64,000 nt of DNA from Mycteria americana (taxonomy: Eukaryota; Chordata; Aves; Ciconiiformes; Ciconiidae): assembly GCF_035582795.1 (NCBI RefSeq), contig NC_134372.1:35210316-35274315 (forward strand), read 5' to 3'. Position 1 is the first letter of the stretch. Every line of letters begins with the position of its first letter. The position numbers and the translations under genes were made by a program. This document shows, one piece after another, positions 50,333 through 64,000 of this stretch. The notes under the pieces are model-generated. The model saw only the letters and a program-made list of their open reading frames with translations, did not search any database and was not told the origin of the DNA.

Positions 50333-50760
50333 CTTGTAAGCACAATCTGATGCATTTATATGCAGAATGGCTAGCATATTTCCAAGGTGTCGTGGACTCT
50401 CGGAAAGTGTGTTGTCTGCACCGACAAGGACCATAGTATTTCCTGTTAAAATTCTGCTGCTGTTCTTGGAAATCGAATTCTGTCTCTACAAGTCAGAAAG
50501 AAAGTGTTCACAAGATTGTGCTTTGAAAAATCAGAAAGCAGATATGTTTTACGCCTTGAAGACAAACGTTAGACAAATGCACAGAGAGACTGCACCCATT
50601 CCAGAGCACTTCTTTAAAATTTGCTGCCAGAAATGCAATATTTTAAATATTTTCAGAAATAAATGATTTTCCTTTAAAATTATATATTTCAGATTTTTCA
50701 GCTATATTGCAGTTTACGTATGTACAGTTCACATAACTTTTTAATAAATTGATATTCCAA
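50333..50760 (+). other. C16orf87 3' UTR (proximal)
   Basis: Follows the stop codon. Polyadenylation hexamers AATAAA lie at 50658-50663 and 50743-50748, followed by T-rich sequence. Longer 3' UTR forms are possible, since further AATAAA hexamers lie at 51739-51744 and 53004-53009. The short open frame at 50367-50666 falls within this UTR and is not a credible gene. Confidence 0.75.
50658..50663 (+). terminator. Polyadenylation signal AATAAA (C16orf87, proximal)
   Basis: Canonical hexamer 326 bp after the stop codon. A second copy lies at 50743-50748. Which is used cannot be told from sequence alone. Confidence 0.5.
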
Positions 50761-53700
50761 TATTTTATTGAATGGGGAATGAAGTACATTTGTCATACTT
50801 AGGGTGTGTTGGTTTTAATTCTCTTAGAAATCTGGTATTCATCCTAGGGATGACTTTAGATTTGCATTTTTTTAATAGGTGTGATATAATTCCAATAGGA
50901 AGAAAATTAAAGTGGTTTCATTTGGGGGGATTATTCTGCTTGACAACTTCATATTGTTTATGAATTCCCTCTAGAAAATTATTTCCTGTTACATAGAGTT
51001 ATTTTTTAAAAATCACATGTACTTTTTGGGGTCAGACTCCTGAAGTTTGGGAGCTAAGCACTTGTTTTGTAACCACTGTTTGCTGGGTGTCTGCCTTGTC
51101 CAGACGGTAAGTACTTCTCCCATACTCTTTCTTGGCCCATCGTTTACTGGAGAGGGAGAGAATCAGGCATCGGAGATGTAGATCTGCAGCTAGCATCATC
51201 TTACTGGTATTTCCAAAAGATGAGGATATGCTAGTTCCTTTTACTCTCATCAGCTTTTTTTTTGTCTGTCTTTTAAAAGTGTAATTCTTAGCAGTATTGT
51301 CTTTGGACTATTGACTGTAAATACCAAAGCAAAAGTCTACCTGAGTGTGCAAAAATGAGCTGTTTTGGTAGACAGAGGTTTGGGGAAAACATTCAACAAA
51401 ATAATCTTTGTTAAAGTGGCATAGCACAATTTGAGCCAAAACTCTCACATTAGTAAATATGTAGGGGTTTTGTCTTACCAAAAAAAAAAAAAAAAGCTCA
51501 AGCCCTGTAAAATCCTGAGGGAAGAGGTGTAGGAGGCAATTGCATTCATAAAATCTGACATACTAGCTTTTTGTCACCTTTCATTCACTCTTTTCTAAGA
51601 AGGGGAATGCAACTACATGTCTCACTTTTTCTTCAGTATTACTCATGCTTTTCAGTATCACATTAGTTTAATAGTGAGAATTACCTAATGAGGTTCTGCT
51701 ACAGAACTGATCTATGGGTGGAAGTGGAGATTTTTATTAATAAAGCTAGACTATCAAATACTGACTGTTCATTAGTTATTGGTTAAAGGAAGGAGCTATG
51801 ATAGTTTTGAGTTAAGCCGCAAGGGACTGATCAGATGCAAACTTTGTAAGCAGAAGTAGGAAACATTGAAAGTGATTTTTATAATTCTTAACTCCTAAGG
51901 AGTAATTGGGGTCCTTTTTAACACTGGACGAGAGGGATGGGTGTGGAAATGCATTTAAACCACTAATCTACATTTGTCTTTATTCCAGTAAATGAGGAAT
52001 TGCGAACCCAAGACCTACTTCCCTACATCATGTAGACTTCTGCTTTCCAGAACTGTAGCCTGTCACAGATACCAGTAGTAAGGACAGATGAGTAACTCTT
52101 AAGGATAGAGCATATGTTTGCATGGTAAGTTATTAAAGTCAGAATGACAAAAGGGAAGTTCTAATTTTGGAAACTTAAGATATGATCAGGCTTGTGTTGC
52201 TTCTGTTGCTAGAATGAGATCTACTGTGTTAAGAAGGGACAAAGGGAACTACTAATGCAGTCTGTTGGGCGCTCTAGCCTGCGTTCCTACAGGTGTCTCT
52301 TTCTTTCTGCTCCCGTACATGGAATTAAAGTTATCTTCAGAGGACTGAAGCTAATGTTGTTAGATGTGACAAAAATTTAACTTACGACTTTTACATTTAG
52401 ATTGGTGCCTTCTCTGATAAGTACTGAAAAATATGTTTATATCTCTCAAAAGTGCAAGGCTGCCTTTTCTCCTTCATTGATGGAGGCTCTCTTGAAACAG
52501 TGGTTGAGTTCCATTTCTGTACTTCTTCTCTTTGTCTTCCCCAGGTCTCTGCTTGTCAGCTCTTTCCCAGTTGTGGTCATGCTATTTTTCTTCCCCTGCT
52601 GGCTTCCAGTTTCTTTGAGAAAGCTGTGATGGAAGCAGGTGGCCTTGAAAATATCCTGGGGAGAGTGTGCTGCTTTGCCAGTGGATCTTGCAAAGCAAGA
52701 TTCCTGACTTTCTCTTCCCACCAGCCAGAAACAAACTATTCTTTCCTATATAGACAGGATGCTTCAGTGTCTTCCAAAAGCCCTGGTAACTCTGTGGCTG
52801 TGGTATGCTAAGACACAGATTTCTTGGACCATATTCAGTGACTGAACTGGAAGGTGTCTGCGTTGTATGAAATAGGCATCAACACGATGACATCTCAAGA
52901 CCTCTTTCTTGGTGTGTTAGAGATGATCAATGGATGAAACACTGTGGCAAATAATTGTAGGTTATAGCTGTAAAATGTATTGGATCTTGGTCTATGAGAC
53001 TAAAATAAAGCCAGTGACAGCTAAATGATGAGAGAGTAAAATTCTATATACTGCAGCTCTGACTTGGAAACTGCATAGTTTCCAAGAAGCAAGAATAAAT
53101 ATATAACACTTAAGGAAGTTGCTTAGGCAGAGGGGTTTTTTTGTGACTCTCTAGTTCCAGTATAAGATTTTAGGCCCTGCTTTTGAATGTCTTTATGGTT
53201 CGGTCTAACTTAATTTGTTTCACTGCATTTTGTAGCATGAGACCTTACACAGAAAAAGAATCTTCTTTCAGAAAAAGTGAATTAGGCTGTAGGTCTTTTT
53301 AATTAACTTGAAAGAAGATCAAGTATATCACCACCACAAAAATACCACTGCACCTCTCCACCCTTTCTACATGTTGACTTACCTGACTAGAAAAACTTGA
53401 TGCTATGAACTGAATAGTTTAGGATTGTACTGGAGAACTGCCTGTTTATAAACCACCATCTAGCAAGCTCTGCTTTCTGCCACTACTTTTGCCTTTTTTT
53501 TCCGAAGAACCATGCTTCTAGTGTTTATATCTCTGTGTAAGAGCATGTCAGACCATCAAGCAGGTTCACAGTTCAAATTCTGGCTTGAGATTTCTCTGCA
53601 TTTGCTCTATTCTGCTGCTAGATGGCAGCCTTATTCTAAAGACAGTTACTGTCTATTCAGGCCTGTCAAGATACTGATATCTTACTGTTGATACTAGGAG

Positions 53701-54381
53701 GAGCATAGTATTCGGTTCTCGGTGAAAGTACACTGAAAGATTATTTTTCTTTAGAACCTCACTCACTCATACCTAACTTGGGAGCTTAAAATCCTGCTAA
53801 TGGGTGTTACTGGCTATCTGCACTGAAAGTAGATGGCTTCATCAGTTGTGTGGGATGTTAGCTCATGACCTGTGAAAATTGGTAGAGATGAATAATTTGT
53901 CAAGACCAAAGAACTCTGAACTTTCGACTGGCAATTTAATAAAAAGTGGTTTAAGGAAACTTTTCTTCACCTCCCCTGTAAGTCCTATATATCTAAGTTT
54001 TCTTTGCTCAAATTTTACAAACTTCTCTAATTTTCCTGTTCTTTTCACTCTAATACTATTATGATTGATTAAAAAAAGTTGAAAATGGGGCAAGGTATTG
54101 GGGAATAGTTTGCAGATTATCATCACCCAGTGGTTGAGCAGCAGGATTTACAGAGGGAGACTAGAATGGAGATACTTGCTTCAAATATCAGGTCCTAAAC
54201 AAGGTCTTTGGATTGGTTTTACTTAGAGATTTTTAATTTTTTTTTTGTAGGGTTTTTAAGAGTGAAACAGTAATTCATGTAGGCTACTAGCAGCACTGTG
54301 TCTTCCTTGTATCTTGGACTGTACCATCAAGGATGCTTAGTATCTTATTGCCAAACAGGACATGTTGCTTGACTTCTGTTC

Positions 54382-54417
54382 TTTAAGATACTGATAACCT
54401 TTAAGGTATTGATAACC
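54382..54417. repeat. 18-bp tandem duplication
   Basis: TTTAAGATACTGATAACC followed at once by TTTAAGGTATTGATAACC: two 18-bp units differing at two positions. Confidence 0.85.
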
Positions 54418-55596
54418 TGTGATTAAACAGTGTAACCAGAAAGCTGTCTTAAGCCACTGTTTAGTTCAAGCCTTTCTGAGTTCTGTTCTCCAGAATATGA
54501 TTCCTCTGCATGCAAGAACATGGGCAGGTATTGCTGGTGTCCTATTTTGTATCTCTCGGTGCATCTATGCAAGTGTTTTTGTTTGGATTAGGGGTGTATG
54601 TTTGAAGCAAATCTTGTGATAGTCTCTACTTCCAGTGCTTACGTGTGCGTCATGGAATGGTCTTGGGGAGCAGGAAGTAGATTCCTTTTACAAAAAATTG
54701 ACCTTGAAGATGTCCTTCAACTGTTAGTGGGTCCTTGGTCTGCAGGACCAGGTCTGCCTGTAGCAGATGTTGGGCTCTCAGTACCAACTGTTTCACTCTA
54801 CAGATTTCCTGTTGTGCACTTCTTGCTTATTGTGAAAATACAGCAGAGCAAATGTTAACAAGTTTAACCAACGCTTTCAGGTGAGTTGTTATCCTTCAAA
54901 GTATTAACAATGTCATCAGTGTTTTATAGTAGGCTCCCTGTGTTTTTAGTTCACTGTGGATTCTGACAGGTATCCTCTAGTGAATCTAATTGTCGCATTT
55001 CAGGATGTTGTTTGCCTACCCTTTTTGGAGATTGCCACTTAGGTAGCAGTGATGGTAGAACAGCTCTAATAAGTAGTAGAATTTTTTTTTTCCTTCCTCT
55101 TCTTTAGACTGTCACTTTCAAAACTTACTAGTAGTTACAGAAAGTCTGGCTGCCCCAAAGTTATATCTGATTAAGCAGTTTTTCTGTTGAGATGAAGATC
55201 AATTTTGCTGCCTTATTATTGATCGGACACTACAGAAATACACTGGATGATTTCAGTAGATATTGTGGATTCATAATGAACTGAAAGTATCTGTAAATTA
55301 ATGTACTAGAGTGTGGGGTTTTTCTGCTCTTACTTTAAAAAGGGCTGCTCACAGCTGGTAGATGTTGAATGGGATGTCCAATCTAAGTAAAAAGCAAGAA
55401 ATTGATTAGGCAGAAGGCAGTGGAAATGGATAAATCTCTGTGTTTCTTTTTTTCACCAGAAGAAAACCTAAACCTGCTTTCACCAAAGTTGTTTAATTTC
55501 AAGCTCAAAACATGATTCTCATGAATCATTTGGTGTCATCATGTAGCACATCCCTTAGGAAAAAAGTCAGATACCCCTCCCGCATCTTCCCCTCTG

Positions 55597-55609
55597 CCCC
55601 CCCCCCCCC
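55597..55609. repeat. Homopolymer run of 13 C
   Basis: An uninterrupted C13 in the flank downstream of C16orf87, within a C-rich neighbourhood. Confidence 0.9.
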
Positions 55610-58600
55610 AGCTGCTTTTCTCGGTGCTTCTTAGCTTTGTACATAGAACCTGAACTCCATCTTATAAAAGTTAGTTTACTGCCTTTGGTCTCCTACTATG
55701 CATTATTTCCCTCAGTCATAACTTAGTCTTTAATTTTGTCATAAGGGTTAAGAAATAAATACTATTTTTAATCCTGGACAGTATTGAAGACCATAAAATG
55801 CTGCTAAGAACAGTGAGTGTTCCAGATAGCAGGAGTACAAACATTCATAGTCTGGCAATTTTCCAAGTCTCAGTGGTTTTTGTTTTGTCTTGGAATAAAC
55901 AGCTTTTGAATATTTTATTGAAAATATCTTGCTAATAAAGAAAAAATCTTCAGACTGAGATCTGAGTTGCTTTATTTGGAGAAGTTGTGGAGCAGAATGT
56001 GTGTGTTTGTGTTTGTGTACATGCACATGTGAGCACACGTAATGATGAGATGCGTGGTTGGAGTCTGCTATGTAGGTGGTCTGGGCCCCAGGTCCTGATC
56101 CTCAACAACAGCAAAGAAGCATTTCATCTAAGGTCACTGAACTAGCTAGAGCAACAGGTGAACCAGGAGTTCTGGTTTTCAGTAAGATGAAGAGATGATA
56201 CTGAGTCCTAACACTGATTTTACTGGCACTGCATGGTAGGCTGTAATGTATTTGAAAGTAATGTTTATTGATGGAGTTTACTACTTTGTCAAATAATTTT
56301 TAAAAATTCTGATGTATTAAAGGACCTTGTTATTTAAGGAGAAGGATCCAGTTTATTAACAGCGTAGTTCATGCATCTTACAGTGTTGTCATAACATGCA
56401 TAAAAGGTGCACTAGGTATTAAATGTATCTTACGAAACCTCACAGAGTGTCCTGAAGGTAGTACAGGTTTTGTCTGGAACACATGACAGAAGTCAGAGAA
56501 AAGGCATGAGTGTAAGAAACTCTTGAAAATAATAACTGCTACTTCGCATGAGACTGTCAGCTGGAGGACTTTATTAAAACTATGAAATGTTGATGTCTAA
56601 CCTTGAATGAAGTTAGAAATGCAAGGCTCAATTTTTTAAAATTCACTAAGGACCCTATGTTACTGTAGAATGAGGGTTAAGGCATAATTGCTTTTTACTT
56701 TAGCTTTCTGAAACAGTGGAGGATAATGATTACTTGCTATCATCTTGAAAAGTAACAAATCTCTCTGTTCTTTAAGACAGGGCAATTCCAAAGAATGAAA
56801 AACAATATACTAAGTTGAGATACTTAAGACATTGAGATATATCAAGTCTTGGCCAAGTACTGATCCAGAGCCTGATCCTGTAGTTTTGCCTCTTAATTCT
56901 GTTGAAAAAGAAGAAACTAAATTAAAAACTTTAAAAAAAAAAAAATTGTACAAGTAGAATTCCCTACCAAACTGAGAAGACAAATCCATCCTAAGATTTG
57001 AAGGTGATCGTTAGAATTTACTCTTGGGATTTTTTTACAGTGACAGGTCTTGACATCCAATGAAAGGTTTTCAAGAAGATAGTTTTAAAATACACTGTTT
57101 ATTTAACTAAATGTTTAAAATGATGGAATTTCTTTCTAACACTTACATAGAGGAGTGTTTTAAAAATAGTACCTCAAAGCAGTGAATAATGGGCTAAATG
57201 GAAATTGAGAAAGGAGCCTAGTTTAGGTAAATACTAGCAGCTGCATTCTGAAGAATAGCCTAACTGTCCTGATAGGGAAGAAGTGTCCCACAGTGTGTAG
57301 GATTACTTATGAGTCTAGTCACTTCTCAATGTATTTTTCTTTCATTGTTTTAAAAAGATCTGAGAGTCTCATCCAAAATATTTAGCTTACATTTCTTGCC
57401 GCTGACCAAATTACAAACTTGGCAGGTTGTATGATGTTGCTTACAACATTCACAGTGCTATCTACTGGCACACAGTTACTTAGCAACAGTGAAGCTCGCA
57501 TTTACGTAGAGCTCATGCGTATGCATCTAAATGTAGTTCTGGAAAAAAAAAAAAGGTTAAAGGAGTACAGAGTTTGGAAGAGGAAACAGATACTTTAACA
57601 ACTTGTACCATTCAGCAGTTTTGATTTTGAGACTGATGGCAACAGTACATAGGAAAATATGTCTTGTAAAATGTTTGTCTTTTAAAATCTGTATTAGATC
57701 GTTAATGTATTACAAGAACTTGAAAACAAAATGAACAGAACCCTACTCCTACCAACTATAGAAAGATCAAAAATAAAAATACAGCAAATAGAAAAGAGCA
57801 GAGGACATGTTCTATTTTGAATGCCTGCATTACAAATGCATTCCTGGGGAACCAGATTAATTATTTGAACATGGGGGATTTGAGAAAGTCACAAAAATGA
57901 TATATAGATATTTTGTGAGAATAACAGATGGGTTGGGATTCTATTAGATTAATTATTTCTGAGATTGTTTGCTGCTTGTCAATTTACTGCTGTTCCTTTG
58001 CTGATCAAGCAAAGAGGTTTTTGATAGCTTGCGCTCGTTATTACTGCAGTAATACTCAAAAGCACAATGACTTAAAAGGCCACTGGCAGGCTGTTATTGT
58101 ATGATGATTACATTAATCTCAATTTCTGGGATTTCAGGTATGCAGTTCTCATTATTAGCCAGTGTTATAGTTGCAGTGGTTTCCTTATATAGCAAAGGGA
58201 GGAAGGTAATTGCGGCTCACTCCAGACATGAGGAGGAGGCAGGGACCAGAGTGACCGAGCTAGGACTGGTGAGGGTAGAAAAAAGAAAAGCTAGATGTAG
58301 CTAGAGAATGGAGAAGGATGTTAATGATGATAATTAAAGATGAGTATGTTAAGGCTGCTGGGAGAGAGACATGGAGACCTTCTGTAGGATATCATGGTGG
58401 AGAAAGCAATGCACATGTTTCAGATTTTTGGAGATGTGAGGAGGAACAGGGCAATTTGGACAACAAGTGAGAGGTGACTGGAGAGGTGCTGCGTTTGTAC
58501 GAGTAAGAATACTACTACTCAGGCTGTTCCCAGAGTTGAGCAGTTCCTTTTTACCTAAAAATTAGGTGGTTTGAGAAATGAATTCTCCAGAGGCTGTATT

Positions 58601-61600
58601 CTTTTTTTCTGTGTTGTTTGGGCTTCCCTATCTGTATCCTTAGTTGTGAGTTTATTGGGCTTTTCTTGTGGGAAACCCATTCAGACATGGTGTGGAAGAT
58701 GAACAAGATCCACTGCACCACCACTGAGAGTGGAATTGAGAGTGTTAATCGTTGTTTTTCAGAGCTGATTCAAAATGAGGAAACATCTTGTAAAGAAGGT
58801 TTTTGAGGACTAGAATGAACCTAGCTAGTGGACACTGATTTAAAGGAAAAAAAAGTCAGCAGTCCAGACTGCCAAAATTAAAATACATCTAAAATACTTA
58901 CCTCTGAATTTCAAACTCGAATGTAAAGGATCCTATAAATCTGATTTCCACACATATGTTCCTTGGACATATAATTTTAGTGCTGCATATATACTTTATG
59001 GGGCTTTCTGACAGAAATGATGTCTTCTTTAGTTAAGGGACCATTGAAATGAGAGGTTGTAATTACCAACTATGCTTTGTGGCTGCCTCAGAGTGGGCAA
59101 GAGAGTTAGAGAGGGTTGTGTCAATTGAGTTAATCCTTTATAAAAGGTATGGAATAATGCTTGTGCAAAGTAGGAGCTTGATAAAATCTATCATCCAATG
59201 CAAGTGATAGCCTACTCATCCCATCTTACTTCTGGGAAACACTCTTCATCTGCACTTCTCACTATTGTAGGGTTTTTTTTGAAGGCAAGTGGAGGTATGA
59301 TGTGAAATGCTTTTGGTTTCAGGTTTTTGCAAAAGGTTACTTCTCCACATTAAAAACTAACAGGCTGTTGAATAGTAAATCTGTGTTACAACAAATGCTT
59401 TGCAAAGGGGAATAAGGTAAAACTAGAACAATTCATCTTACTTCTCCCTTTTGCTGTTCATTCCTTCGCTAGTGGAGATTAGAAGGGTGCAGGCACTGTC
59501 TGCCTCAGCATCCCAAGCTTGTTAGTTGCTGCCTGTAGGGTTGACCTGTGTAACAAGGCTCTGTACTATACAGAAGTAAGAGATTGCTACCCAAAAATTG
59601 TCCCCCGTCCTTACAGAGAAGGGTTGACTGTTCTCCTTTGGACCTTTTTTATGACCATCAAAGCCAGGTTTGATATGTAGTGTGGTATGCTTTGAATGCA
59701 AAATCATCCACCCATGCTTGCCAGGAGACAAAGTAGATACTGAGTCACTTTGTCTCTTTTAATTTGTTTTTATGTGATTGTAGCTATTTTCGAAGTGTTC
59801 ACTAGGTAAGTTGCCTTTTGTGAGTTTATTCAGCTGCAGACATTATACCCACCCGCTTTGGCAGCTGGAACAAAAGCAGAATAATGAAAGAATGAAAATC
59901 TGCTGACAGTTGTACTTGTATTTGTGCTTTGCAGGCAGGATTTGTTGTAGTGCAAATCTTTGTGGGCTAATGAAGTTAAAGCAGGGCTTTAGATACTATT
60001 CTTTTAAACAAAAGCAGCCTGCCTAAAGCTGTCCCTGCTATTTTTTTCCTTCTGAAACAATGAGAGTGAATACTGCAGGTTTAAAAATGCAACATAATTT
60101 ATGAGGCTTCTAGCCTTAGGGATGAGCCCTTGTGTAAATGGGATTTAAAATATAAAATGAATATTAATGAGGTGGGGAGGCTTTCCGACCTGGCCTTTAA
60201 TACTAATCCATTGTGAGTGGAGTAGCTCTAGAAATGTGCTGATACTGGCACAGAGACAAACAGGAATTGACTGCTCTTAAAAAATGCCTCATCAGTCAAA
60301 GTCTTCAGAGACTCCTGAATACTTGTCCTGATCAGATACAGAAGGGGACTTGAACATTTCTGGTGTCAATACTCTGCCTGCTGATTCTGCGTGCATTTCC
60401 CGGGGAACGCTCCTGTATGCTGACATTCAGTTCTAGCTTGTTGCATGGATGGAAGCGTAATGAAAGGGTAAGTTATTGGCAGAGTTTGGAAATCCCTTTT
60501 GGAAGAGAACTGTGAACCTTCAGTTAGATGTTTTGGGCATAGTCATGATCAGTTAAACTGGGTGGCATCAGTGTTAGTAGCTCTCTGCCCCTGATTATTA
60601 ATGACAAAAAGGCTCTAAAATACTTGAGTAATTTAGTAACTCTTAAGTGTGTGTAAGAAATGTGCCAAAGGACTAAAGCTTCTCTTTATTTATTTTCAGG
60701 AAGGAAGATACTCTGTATTAACTGCCATGTTAACAGTTTCAGCTAAGGAATGTTGTTTAGATTATAAATTCCCTGAAAATGGGATGTGTTTGTGGAGCAA
60801 TGCACCTCCTCCTAATCCACGGAGGCTGGTGCTGGGAGATGAGAGAGATCACCTCAGAAATGCTGAGCCCCTTCATTTTACTCTTTAGTTAGTGCAGGAA
60901 TTAGCATAGCAGCAGCTGGCTGGGGAAGCTAGTAATAATTAATAGTCTCTTAACATTACCTTTTTCCTGTTCTTGGTCTTCGCTCCGAATGCACTGATCT
61001 AGCTGTCAAACACCTCTCTTGGTTTGAAAGAGGAGTTTTGGAGTCTAAGTGTAGCAGATTCAAAGAGTTGCTCTAGAAGCTGAAGTACTAACCTTGATCT
61101 TGATTTCATTTGTTGAGTGATACTTGCACTATTTTTGGAAAGGCTTTGCATTTATTCTATAAGTAAATGATGTCTCATGACATCTACAAAGCCTATACTC
61201 AAAGTGAGCACTTTGCTTGTCTCTAGCTCTTAGTATTTTAGGGCAAGGCACCAAACTCCATTTTTCCTTGTATGTAAAATCCACTAGACTTTTCCCTAGT
61301 ACTAAAGAAAATGTAGTCCTCTGTCCATTGCCTGTTTTCTATCCACAGCATACATTTAACTTTGTGAAAAGTGGATTACATCCTTGTTGTGGATTGGATG
61401 TTATATAGTTGCTACTAATTTGTTGCTTTTAATACTCTTCTGAAAACAGAGTCCAGAATCAGCATCATAAGATCTGAAATGAAAACGAGGGAGAGAAAAG
61501 CTCCAAATTTATTTTTTTTCAGAAGCTAAAATGGAGAAAAAGCAAAGTCAGTGAAGCTCATCATCATAATAATTATATTCTTAGTATTAATTAACGAAAA

Positions 61601-64000
61601 GACTGCAGGAAGGTGTTGTTTTACACTACAGTTCCATATTTAGGTCTGCTAACAGAAGGTCGCGGGCTGAGCATTGCTTGTTCCAGACTGCTTGCCAAAT
61701 TTCCTAAAGGATTCTCTTTGTCATGCAAGCTTTCCCCTGTGGCATGGCACTTACATGCTGTACATGCCTCTGCTGCCGCATTAAGTAATAGCATCTCTTT
61801 ATTAAATCTGGAGTAACAACATGATTATTTGTGCTATTGGAATAAGTCACAAATGTATTAAAACCACTTTTTTTCCTCCCCTGGTCTAGGGATCTCCTGA
61901 CTCATCTACTAAGCACTACACCTTTTGAATAGCTGTGGTAGTTGTTGTTTTCTTAGGATCCTGGAATAGATCCTTTAATTCATACAATCAGTTATATGTT
62001 AACAAAAAAACCTTGAGGCCGTGTTCAAGAGCTTGATGCCCATGTGGATAGTCTACCCTCTCACTGAGAGTGGCTGGATAGTGTTCCTTGTGCAAATGCC
62101 AGGAATACTGCTCGCGGGGCTGCCACAAAGCCTGCAACAGTCTTACCCTATCCAGGCAAAAGGGCTCAGCAGCAGCCTCACTGCTTACTGCTCAGAAGAC
62201 ACGTTTTCCTGTACCACTATATGGAGCTAGCTGATGCGTCTTAAAATTTTGGGGGCAGTTTTGATCTAGGATTTATGGGTTGGTTTTGCCTTCTAAAAGG
62301 GGAATAGTAATAATAGATTCTAAAGCTCTGGAAATATTGTGTGAGCTAGGAAGAGTTTAACTCAGTTTTACAGGTGGAAAAGCCAAAGCACAGAGATGGA
62401 GTTAGAAGTTACGCAGGAGTCTGACAGCTGAGACAGACCTCACGTTTCTGGAGGTCTAAGTCCAGTGTCTCAGGCAGTCTCAGGTTGCCTATGTCCCTTT
62501 ACCAGGACGTTAGACTACTAACCTCTTGGTAGAAGTATCTCACCTCTATGAGCTGCGGTCAAACCATCCTGCACCCCAGGCAAGTCCTGGCCTTTTCACT
62601 TGTTTGTTGAATAGCCTGAAAAACATGCCCTGCCAAGCAGTAAAAAAATACTTGCAGCACAGCAAGCATGGCCATCTCCTCCCTGGCTTTTGCCCTGTGA
62701 GAGTTCCTCATTCACCTTAATTCACTGGTTTTGTCTGTACTCACATTAGTTTTATTTTGGTTTTTAACAGCATATTGGTTATCTTGCTGTACAAACCCAA
62801 GTGGAAACGAAGCACTTGGTTTTGCTGTGAGAGGGGCAGCCAGATCTATACCCACACTTCTGGACCTGACATCTCTTAGATCGTAATGATAAAGGTACGG
62901 TATCTTATATCCAGTGCTTGCTTGATTATTTTAAGGGAGAGTGCATGTGCACTCATCCTGTGGTAAAACACACTTCTATTTTGATTTAAGCAATGAAGAC
63001 ATGGCCCATGCTAAGCCCAGATACTGGACAAGCCCAGATACTTGTCCATCTGCTCAAAGGCCACTGGTCCATAGAGAGTGGCTGTCATTTTTTTATACCT
63101 GTGCCTGATGTGATTCAGGTTAATATTAAATAACTTGTAGCTGGTAATCAAACAGAGCTAAATCTACTGCAGCTTGTTGGCAGAGTGGGAAAGAAAGGCA
63201 CAGCACAGAAGAAAATTGAAAGTAGATTTGCTTCTACTTCTCCAGAACTTACTTTCCTTCTTAGGTCATCCAGCATCTTGGTATCTGTTGTCTTTGTATA
63301 TTTGTACTCCACTGACACAATCTTGTAGGTAAGAACTCAATTTAAAAAATGTGTGTTTTACACAGGGCAAATAAAAAGGAATTCATTAGTTGAGGACCCA
63401 ATGCCTGAGGAGGAACATCATTTGTGTGCATTATGGCTGCTTATCAATCTAACTGTGCAGGCAGAAAAAAAAGATTCTATCTAGGGGTTCACAAATACAC
63501 CTTCATGGCAACATACATTTGTGTGAGTACTTTTGTTTGACTGTAAGGTATTTTACAGACTGAAGTGAATGGCTCTGTGTGCATAGCATCAGACTATAGA
63601 AACAGTGCTTGAAGGCATAAATAGGTATGTGAATTCTGATGGAGGATGAATATTTGTCCTTTTTTGTTCATTCTTTTGTTCCCTCTGTTCTTAATGTTAT
63701 CGCTTAAGAAATTGGAAATAAAAGAAATGCCCACATGTATAATAATCATGTTATGTTAAAGCAAATCTCCTGCAGCAGTAATCAGTGTCACTGAAAAAAA
63801 GAACAGCCGTCAGATAAATGACAGTCTTGTCACTGCTTGGCTGAAGCAAACATGCTGTCCTTAAGTTACAGCTAAAGCAAAGTTAAATTGGGCAAAAATA
63901 AGCTAAGGGACAGAGAAATGCAAAGAAGGGACTCTAGTGACTCAAGAGATTTGGCTGTCATCTTCTGTTATTTCCGTGCCTTACAGTAGCTGTTATCAGT

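Larger units (their letters stand above)
50761..64000. other. Downstream flank of C16orf87, no gene recognised
   Basis: 13.2 kb of AT-rich sequence. No open frame shows a recognisable family, and I see no chain of splice-linked exons, RNA gene or long mobile element. Minor items are a perfect-period 18-bp tandem duplication at 54382-54417 (two mismatches), a run of 13 C at 55597-55609, a GT-rich stretch at about 56000-56020, and several A or T runs. MYLK3 is expected on this side from human gene order, but no part of it is recognisable to me here. Confidence 0.65.

Noticed and set aside
50367-50666. 99-codon frame just after the C16orf87 stop
   Set aside because: It lies in the 3' UTR and overlaps the polyadenylation signal, with no family resemblance.
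52402-52811. Plus-strand frame of 119 codons downstream of C16orf87
   Set aside because: No recognisable family, no splice partners, and overlapping frames on both strands of similar length. Length is within chance expectation.
60649-60888. 79-codon frame preceded by an acceptor-like TTTTCAG
   Set aside because: No homology I recognise and no partner exons. A chance acceptor plus a short frame is common in 13 kb of sequence.

Overview
This window is nuclear DNA from a bird. It carries two conserved vertebrate genes with GT-AG introns, CpG-island promoters and CR1-type LINE retrotransposons, the dominant repeat class of avian genomes. I cannot name the species.

Layout: positions 1-25043 hold eight coding exons (408 codons) of GPT2, mitochondrial alanine aminotransferase 2, on the minus strand. 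The first coding exon lies in a GC-rich block at 24.1-25.1 kb. The last roughly 115-120 codons lie beyond position 1, so the gene is truncated by the window edge. Intron 3 carries a long CR1 copy (about 6465-9848), antisense to GPT2, with the end of ORF1 and a broken but nearly complete ORF2. Positions 25044-36659 are mostly intergenic: first a GC-rich block upstream of GPT2, then about 10 kb of AT-rich sequence without a recognisable gene. Positions 36660-50332 hold all four coding exons of the C16orf87 orthologue (UPF0547 family, 154 aa) on the plus strand. Its promoter CpG island lies at about 36.1-37.5 kb, a second, older CR1 fragment lies in intron 2, and polyadenylation signals follow the stop. 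From about 50.8 kb to the end I find no exon that I can defend. The human gene order predicts MYLK3 on this side, but I do not recognise it here.

The head-to-head GPT2 / C16orf87 order matches the human 16q locus, so this is a conserved syntenic block. The two genes are not known to work together. GPT2 interconverts alanine + 2-oxoglutarate with pyruvate + glutamate in mitochondria. C16orf87 looks like a small nuclear protein with a zinc ribbon, basic stretches and an AT-hook-like segment.

I found no evidence of an undescribed biological system. The points most worth a second look are an exact C/EBP-ATF composite site upstream of GPT2, an alternative in-frame start codon for GPT2, a very weak splice donor after GPT2 coding exon 5, and the long CR1 copy with several identifiable inactivating lesions. 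All exon boundaries were read by eye from reading frame, splice consensus and remembered family sequence; no alignment was run.
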